A DNA stretch of 64,000 nucleotides from Coleophoma eucalyptorum. Its lineage: Eukaryota > Ascomycota > Leotiomycetes > Helotiales > Dermateaceae. Under the pieces are notes generated by a model, which saw nothing but the letters and a program-made list of their open reading frames with translations, was not told where the DNA came from and made no database searches. Each line of letters starts with the position of its first letter. The first letter of the stretch is position 1. The DNA lies in assembly GCA_026120035.1 (NCBI GenBank), contig JALRME010000006.1, forward strand, positions 372,001 through 436,000, given 5' to 3'. Positions 58,870-64,000 of this stretch are shown one piece after another. The position numbers and the translations under genes are program-made.

Positions 58870-59659
58870 TCATCTAACCTCTGGAGCTGCTGCAACAGCA
58901 ATCTCGTGATTAATTGCGTCGGCCGTCTCATCCCTTACTGGGCGGCCTTCAAAGAGTCTCCTCCAGAACATTGGAGGATCGAAAGGACGTGATCCGTTGT
59001 GTAGTGGAGGGTAAACATCCGAAAAGAAATACCAGACATGACCGATCACGACTCCCATAATCTCATCTTTGGGCACTGTGCCATGCAGCACTAAGCTGAA
59101 TGCCATCAGCACCCAGGGTAAATACGGAGCCGTGAATACGAGCAGTCCCAGAAAGCTCAATCGAGTGTCTGGATTCCGCCGAGACCAGATGTACACAAGG
59201 GTTGATGATAGAGGGTGTCCAAGGAATGGCATGGAGACTAGGGGGGAGAGGCATATGAGTGATGTGGTTGCGTAGAACAGTAGCCACGAGAAGTGCGCTG
59301 GCGATCGACCGGAAGATTCCTCAAGAAGCCTTGAGTATCGTTGGAGGAAGAAGACATGGAACACGAGATCTAACGACAGAGGACCGAAGTAGAGGAATGT
59401 GGTGAGTAGACGCCAGTACTGCCAGAAGTGTTAGATATCGCTGCTAGGGGCAGACAAGGGAGGTATGACTTACTTGTGACTTGACGAAGACAGCCCGGAA
59501 ACTGTAGAAGAGCTGGAAAGGCGTCACAATCTGACATTGGACCAGAGCACTCGTGAGTACAGTCGCTGTCGTCCACCATCGCGTGCATACGGGCATTTCC
59601 CAAAACCAGGTCTCCAGCGGGAACCCAGCCTGGCCACCGTCGCCCATCATTGCTGCCAT
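58870..59659 (-). CDS. DER1: Derlin (Der1-like ERAD protein)
   Basis: Rhomboid-like pseudoprotease in the ER membrane, part of the channel that retrotranslocates misfolded proteins. Two exons (59659-59474, 59418-58870) give 244 residues. Seen: ETWFWEMPVCTRWW, the region FVKSQYWRLLTTFLYFGPLSLD, in which WR begins a conserved Derlin signature split here by the intron, and several membrane segments ending in the GHVWYFFSDVYP motif. No Ser/His catalytic pair, as expected for Derlins. The C-terminal tail is short and lacks an obvious Cdc48-binding SHP box. The start MAAMMGDGG is the first ATG. Confidence 0.93.
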
Positions 59660-60290
59660 GTTGACTTTGTGGTTATGAAGATTGTCGTCAGAAGAAAAGG
59701 CGATAAAGACTGAGGATGATGATGTGTAGATACCACAATTACAAACAAATCAAGCAGAAAGACAGAAAGCAGAAGGTCGAAGGGATAAGTGTCATCTAAA
59801 CAGGCTCAGTTGAAAGTGGTCGTATGGACAAAGCTACTACAGTTATCCGGCATTCGGGTCACCAAGCAATCAGCCAGAGTGGCGTTCAATCCCTGTCATT
59901 CCACTTCGCTCGCTCGCTATCCCTCGCCAAAGCTTGCGGTCGCATCTTCCGGGAAGCTATCAAAACATATCGCGACTTTTCATTGCATGTAATTCGCGTC
60001 CGCAATTATAGCAGCCTTGTCCCAACGACATACATGCTCGCTGTCGTCTGATATCAGATCCTTCACCAAGTACAAAGACGCGCTCAAACGCGCCCAAACA
60101 CGGTCTCAGAAGTCTTGCTGTCGGTGCAGCGCCGACGCGCCTCGAAGATTCTCCTCCCAGCCCCCGGCTCAAGACGAATCTTTGTGTCACAATCCCAAAG
60201 CGCATTGTCCCAGAAACCTTCGAGCGACGGCAGCATACTATAATATTCACTCCCAACCTTGAGCGCAACATCCATTTAACTACAATTGCC
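59660..60290. promoter_or_regulatory. Divergent promoter region, Derlin / CENP-A
   Basis: 631 bases between divergent start codons; no gene or recognised motif seen. Confidence 0.5.
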
Positions 60291-60961
<671 letters not shown>

Positions 60962-61265
60962 AACTATCGGAAAACTTGTCTTTTCTCTTTCATGTCTTCC
61001 GATTCGAGTTTATTTTGCTTACTTGGCTACGCTGGATAAGGTACTGTACATGGGTTTGGCTGATATATTGCAGTCACGGGGCGTTCTGGAGTGACATGGA
61101 CTTGTTGGAGGCTATCGTCACTGCATCAAACATTGTAGGATTCTGGGTAGAATTCATGTTGGGCTTTACTTTTAATGCAGCACTTCATTGATGATCTATG
61201 CTGCAACGATGCGGGGTTTTGAATCGTTCCATGGGTATTTCCTCCCTTCTACGCATGCTTTAGGT
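60962..61265. other. Intergenic, convergent 3' ends
   Basis: No gene seen; 3' untranslated regions of CENP-A and homoserine kinase. Confidence 0.55.
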
Positions 61266-62434
61266 TCAGCTGTAAGTAACGGTTGTGCCATCTTGTGCGG
61301 GCTCCAACAATTTCCAATCGCAGCGTATATCATTTTTGGCAAATGTATCCAGGATGACCTGCGCAATTGTATCGAAATTATCTGTGGCCAAGGCCAATAT
61401 GGTAGGCCCGGCTCCAGATAAGCAAATTCCACAGAGTCCAGGGTGAGACTTAGGGGTGACAGACTGCAAGATCTCTGGAAGTCCTGGAATCAAACCTTTT
61501 CTATATGGTTGATGGACCTTGTCCTGCATAGCCAGATAAATTTGCTCTGCATCTGGTGGTGAGTTTCCTAAGGCGGATGGAAGCAGAGCTATTCTTTGAA
61601 GGTTGAACACGACATCTGCCCTCGAATATGATGACGGCAGAACACTTCTAGCTTTTGCAGTTGCAACCTCGAATTGAGGAATGATAGCAATGGCCTTAAT
61701 TTCCTTGGCCCATGGGAACTTCATGTAGTGACCGATTCCTACTGGTGGCTCAGGAGGATTTGCCCCAGTATCAATTCCCCCAGCAGGCTCAGGCAGCACT
61801 TCACTGAGCGGAATCTCCTTCCGCTCTGTGTCTTCGGGGCTGAGGTCGTTCAGGTATGTTCCCACAAACCCTCCGTATAGAGCAGCAGCTACGTTGTCTG
61901 GGTGTCGTTCTGTTACGACATTAGACAAGCCATGGCTACTTTCAAACCAGTCAAAACCTACCGATCATCAAGCAGTAATCCAGCATTCTGGCTTTTGATA
62001 GTCCAAGCTTGCCCACTTCGTTTCCTAGCACAACGCCTGCCACTACAGCTGCTCCAGAGGATCCTAGTCCACGACCCAATGGTATGGGGTTCTTGATGTG
62101 CACGCGTGTTTCAACTGGAAATGCACGTTGTCCATGACATCTCAGAACGTATAAGGCAGTTCTTGTAATGAGATTGCTGTCGGCAGACAGCGGTACCTCT
62201 TCCTGGCCCTCCCCCTCATAAGTAATGACACAATTCAGAGGTGCCTCGGACTTTGCAGCCTGGCTTATTTCAACCTGTATTTCTAGCCATATTGATAGGG
62301 CTAGTCCTATGACGTCGAAGCCTGGACCAATGTTGGCTGAGGAACAGGGCACCTCTGTTGAACAGGTCAGTCGGTATTCAAGGAGGGGTAACGTGCGCAA
62401 GATCGGCTCAGTAAAACTCACTTATAGTGATCAT
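61266..62434 (-). CDS. THR1: Homoserine kinase
   Basis: GHMP-family kinase that phosphorylates homoserine in threonine synthesis. Three exons (62434-62422, 62354-61962, 61909-61266) give 349 residues. The 13-base first exon supplies MITI, joined in phase to KVPCSSANIGPGFDVIGLALS, the conserved N-terminus; without it the frame has no ATG. The ATP-binding GHMP motif PLGRGLGSSGAAVVAG, ERHPDNVAAALYGGFVG and the C-terminal GICLSGAGPTILAL are all present. The gene is divergent from ADE5,7 with 438 bases between; both biosynthetic genes could be controlled from that region. Confidence 0.94.
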
Positions 62435-62872
62435 GATGAAGGGTGAGCTGGAAGGAGAAGCTGAAAGAAGATCTAGAGGGAATCACGTCTAAAGCTGCGT
62501 ACGAGTATGACTCCAATTCAAAATCAGGTCAGAATTTGGATTCAGGTACCACCCACCACCCCCGATATTAGGAGCGAGAATAATTTGACGAAGCGGCCGC
62601 TGAATTTGTGGTGAAGGTTACCCCACGCTCAGATTCAACTGAAAAAGCGGCGTAGTATTTTGACGGAAGTGGGATCAAGTCTCAGGGGGAAGGTGCCTTG
62701 ACTTGCGCAGAGAACCAACGCTGCTTCAACTCTTCGATTTTTTTTTGGAGGGGTAAGGCGGTCAGAATTTTTTGATAACACAATCACTCCCAACCTTCCT
62801 TAACTTTTCCCGTCTGCAATTCACTCCCTCCTTGATTTGTGGGTTGAATAACGACAAAAGGGTATACATATC
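62435..62872. promoter_or_regulatory. Divergent promoter region, THR1 / ADE5,7
   Basis: 438 bases between start codons, with a TGACTC at 62508-62513 and a T run near 62741. No gene seen. Confidence 0.6.
62508..62513 (+). promoter_or_regulatory. TGACTC, candidate Gcn4/Bas1 site
   Basis: TGACTC is the core bound by Gcn4 and by the yeast purine regulator Bas1. It stands 74 bases upstream of the THR1 start and 360 upstream of ADE5,7. A role is inferred. Confidence 0.35.
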
Positions 62873-64000
62873 ATGGAGCCAATTCGCATTCTTTTGGTAG
62901 GCAACGGTGGCCGCGAGCACACACTTGCTTGGAAGCTCGCCCAATCGCCTCGAGTCGAGTCTATTATTGCTGTCCCAGGAAACGGAGGAACCTCGACATG
63001 CCCCAAAGTCACCAACAATGAAAGCGTGAAAGCCGATGACTATCCTGGCCTTGTAGCTTTGGCGAAGAAGCACAATGTCAATTTGGTGGTTCCTGGACCT
63101 GAAGCACCTTTGGTGGATGGCATTGAAGGTTTCTTTCGAGAGGCAGGCATTCGATGTTACGGACCATCCAAGTCAGCTGCGCGTATGGAGGGTAGCAAGA
63201 CTTTTTCCAAGGACTTCATGAAGAAGCATAATATCCCAACTGCCGCATACGAAAACTTCTCCGATTACGAAGCTGCACGAAAATACCTCGATACTATCGA
63301 CCACAATGTAGTGATCAAGGCGAGCGGTTTAGCAGCCGGAAAGGGTGTTATCATTCCAACAACAAAGGAGGAAGCACAAGAGGCCTTAAAAGAAATCATG
63401 CTTCAGAAGGAGTTTGGTACTGCTGGTGATGAGGTTGTTATTGAGGAGTTCTTGGAAGGAGATGAGCTCAGCATCCTCAGCTTTAGCGATGGATACACCA
63501 TTCGATCACTACCACCGGCTCAAGACCATAAGAGAATCTTCGATGGCGACCAAGGCCCAAATACTGGTGGTATGGGATGCTATGCTCCAACAAACATTGC
63601 TACGAAAGAGCTTGTCGAGGAGATTGAGCGTACTATTCTCCAGCCTACAGTTGATGGCATGAGAAAGGATCGTTTCCCATTCATTGGAACACTCTTCACT
63701 GGGCTGATGATCACAAAGAATGGTCCGAAATGTCTTGAATACAACGTTCGGTTCGGTGACCCAGAAACGCAAACACTGCTCCCTCTTCTAAGCAAGTCCA
63801 CGGATCTTGCAGAAATCATGATTGCTTGCACAGAGGGCTGGCTCGACGCAGTTTCCGTCGAAGTGGACGCTAAGTCCAGTGCTACTGTTGTTGTTGCTGC
63901 AGGTGGATACCCTGGAAATTATGCCAAGGGAACACCAATGCAGGTAGATACACCAGCAGCTGACACCAACATCTTCCATGCTGGTACAATCGTCAAAGAC
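62873..64000 (+). CDS. ADE5,7: Glycinamide ribonucleotide synthetase, ADE5,7 (C-terminus off the right edge)
   Basis: Ligates phosphoribosylamine and glycine in purine synthesis. 376 codons lie in the window without an intron, continuing past the right edge. Seen: the start ILLVGNGGREHTLAWKL, the ATP-grasp signature VVIKASGLAAGKGVIIP, EEFLEGDELSILSFSDG, and GPNTGGMGCYAPT. In fungi this domain (about 430 residues) is followed by AIR synthetase in one bifunctional Ade5,7 protein of about 790 residues; only the first domain is visible here, so the fusion is inferred from the family. The ATG follows GGTATACATATC and is the first in frame. Confidence 0.95.
   Translation, partial: MEPIRILLVGNGGREHTLAWKLAQSPRVESIIAVPGNGGTSTCPKVTNNESVKADDYPGLVALAKKHNVNLVVPGPEAPLVDGIEGFFREAGIRCYGPSKSAARMEGSKTFSKDFMKKHNIPTAAYENFSDYEAARKYLDTIDHNVVIKASGLAAGKGVIIPTTKEEAQEALKEIMLQKEFGTAGDEVVIEEFLEGDELSILSFSDGYTIRSLPPAQDHKRIFDGDQGPNTGGMGCYAPTNIATKELVEEIERTILQPTVDGMRKDRFPFIGTLFTGLMITKNGPKCLEYNVRFGDPETQTLLPLLSKSTDLAEIMIACTEGWLDAVSVEVDAKSSATVVVAAGGYPGNYAKGTPMQVDTPAADTNIFHAGTIVKD

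Overview
The window is nuclear DNA of a filamentous ascomycete (Pezizomycotina). The evidence is many short introns of roughly 45-90 bases with GT..AG ends, fungal-only families (ERMES subunit Mmm1, the URC1 uracil-catabolism protein, Golgi GDP-mannose transporter, SUR1-type GT32 enzyme, DUF3602), small intergenic spaces, and no operons. Protein style suggests Leotiomycetes, but that placement is a guess. Gene models were assembled by eye: exons were joined at GT..AG sites, and the reading frame was checked arithmetically across every junction for almost all genes.

Layout. 1-16.5 kb: class V myosin (C-terminus off the left edge), 3-phosphoglycerate dehydrogenase, NAP1 histone chaperone, a 16-exon P5B cation ATPase, a CFA-synthase-like methyltransferase, and a 51-residue complex I subunit. 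16.9-24.2 kb: BUR1 kinase, an inverted pair of duplicated alpha/beta hydrolases, a Rab18-type GTPase and ribosomal protein eS1. 24.2-28.9 kb: gene-poor, with one small unknown gene and several simple repeats. 28.9-38.2 kb: URC1 (17 exons), ELF1, uracil phosphoribosyltransferase, and a WAPL-domain cohesin regulator. 39-45.3 kb: Rheb, seryl-tRNA synthetase and a ZUP1-type deubiquitinase. 45.3-47.4 kb: no gene seen. 47.4-64 kb: a DUF3602 protein, a phosducin-like protein, GDP-mannose transporter, a hotdog thioesterase, MMM1, a GT32 mannosyltransferase, acireductone dioxygenase, an SDR, Derlin, centromeric histone H3 (CENP-A), homoserine kinase and ADE5,7 (runs off the right edge).

How they fit together. 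Most genes are housekeeping and unrelated to their neighbours. The clearest functional link is URC1 and a uracil phosphoribosyltransferase lying 4 kb apart with only ELF1 between them, since both activities belong to the fungal URC uracil-catabolic route. Several biosynthetic genes (3-PGDH, SerRS, the divergent THR1/ADE5,7 pair) have TGACTC/TGAGTCA elements close upstream, as expected for Gcn4/CPC1-type amino-acid control. The eS1 gene has a perfect 12-bp tandem repeat carrying TTAGGG upstream. No rRNA, tRNA, CRISPR array, intact transposon or virus-derived gene could be supported.
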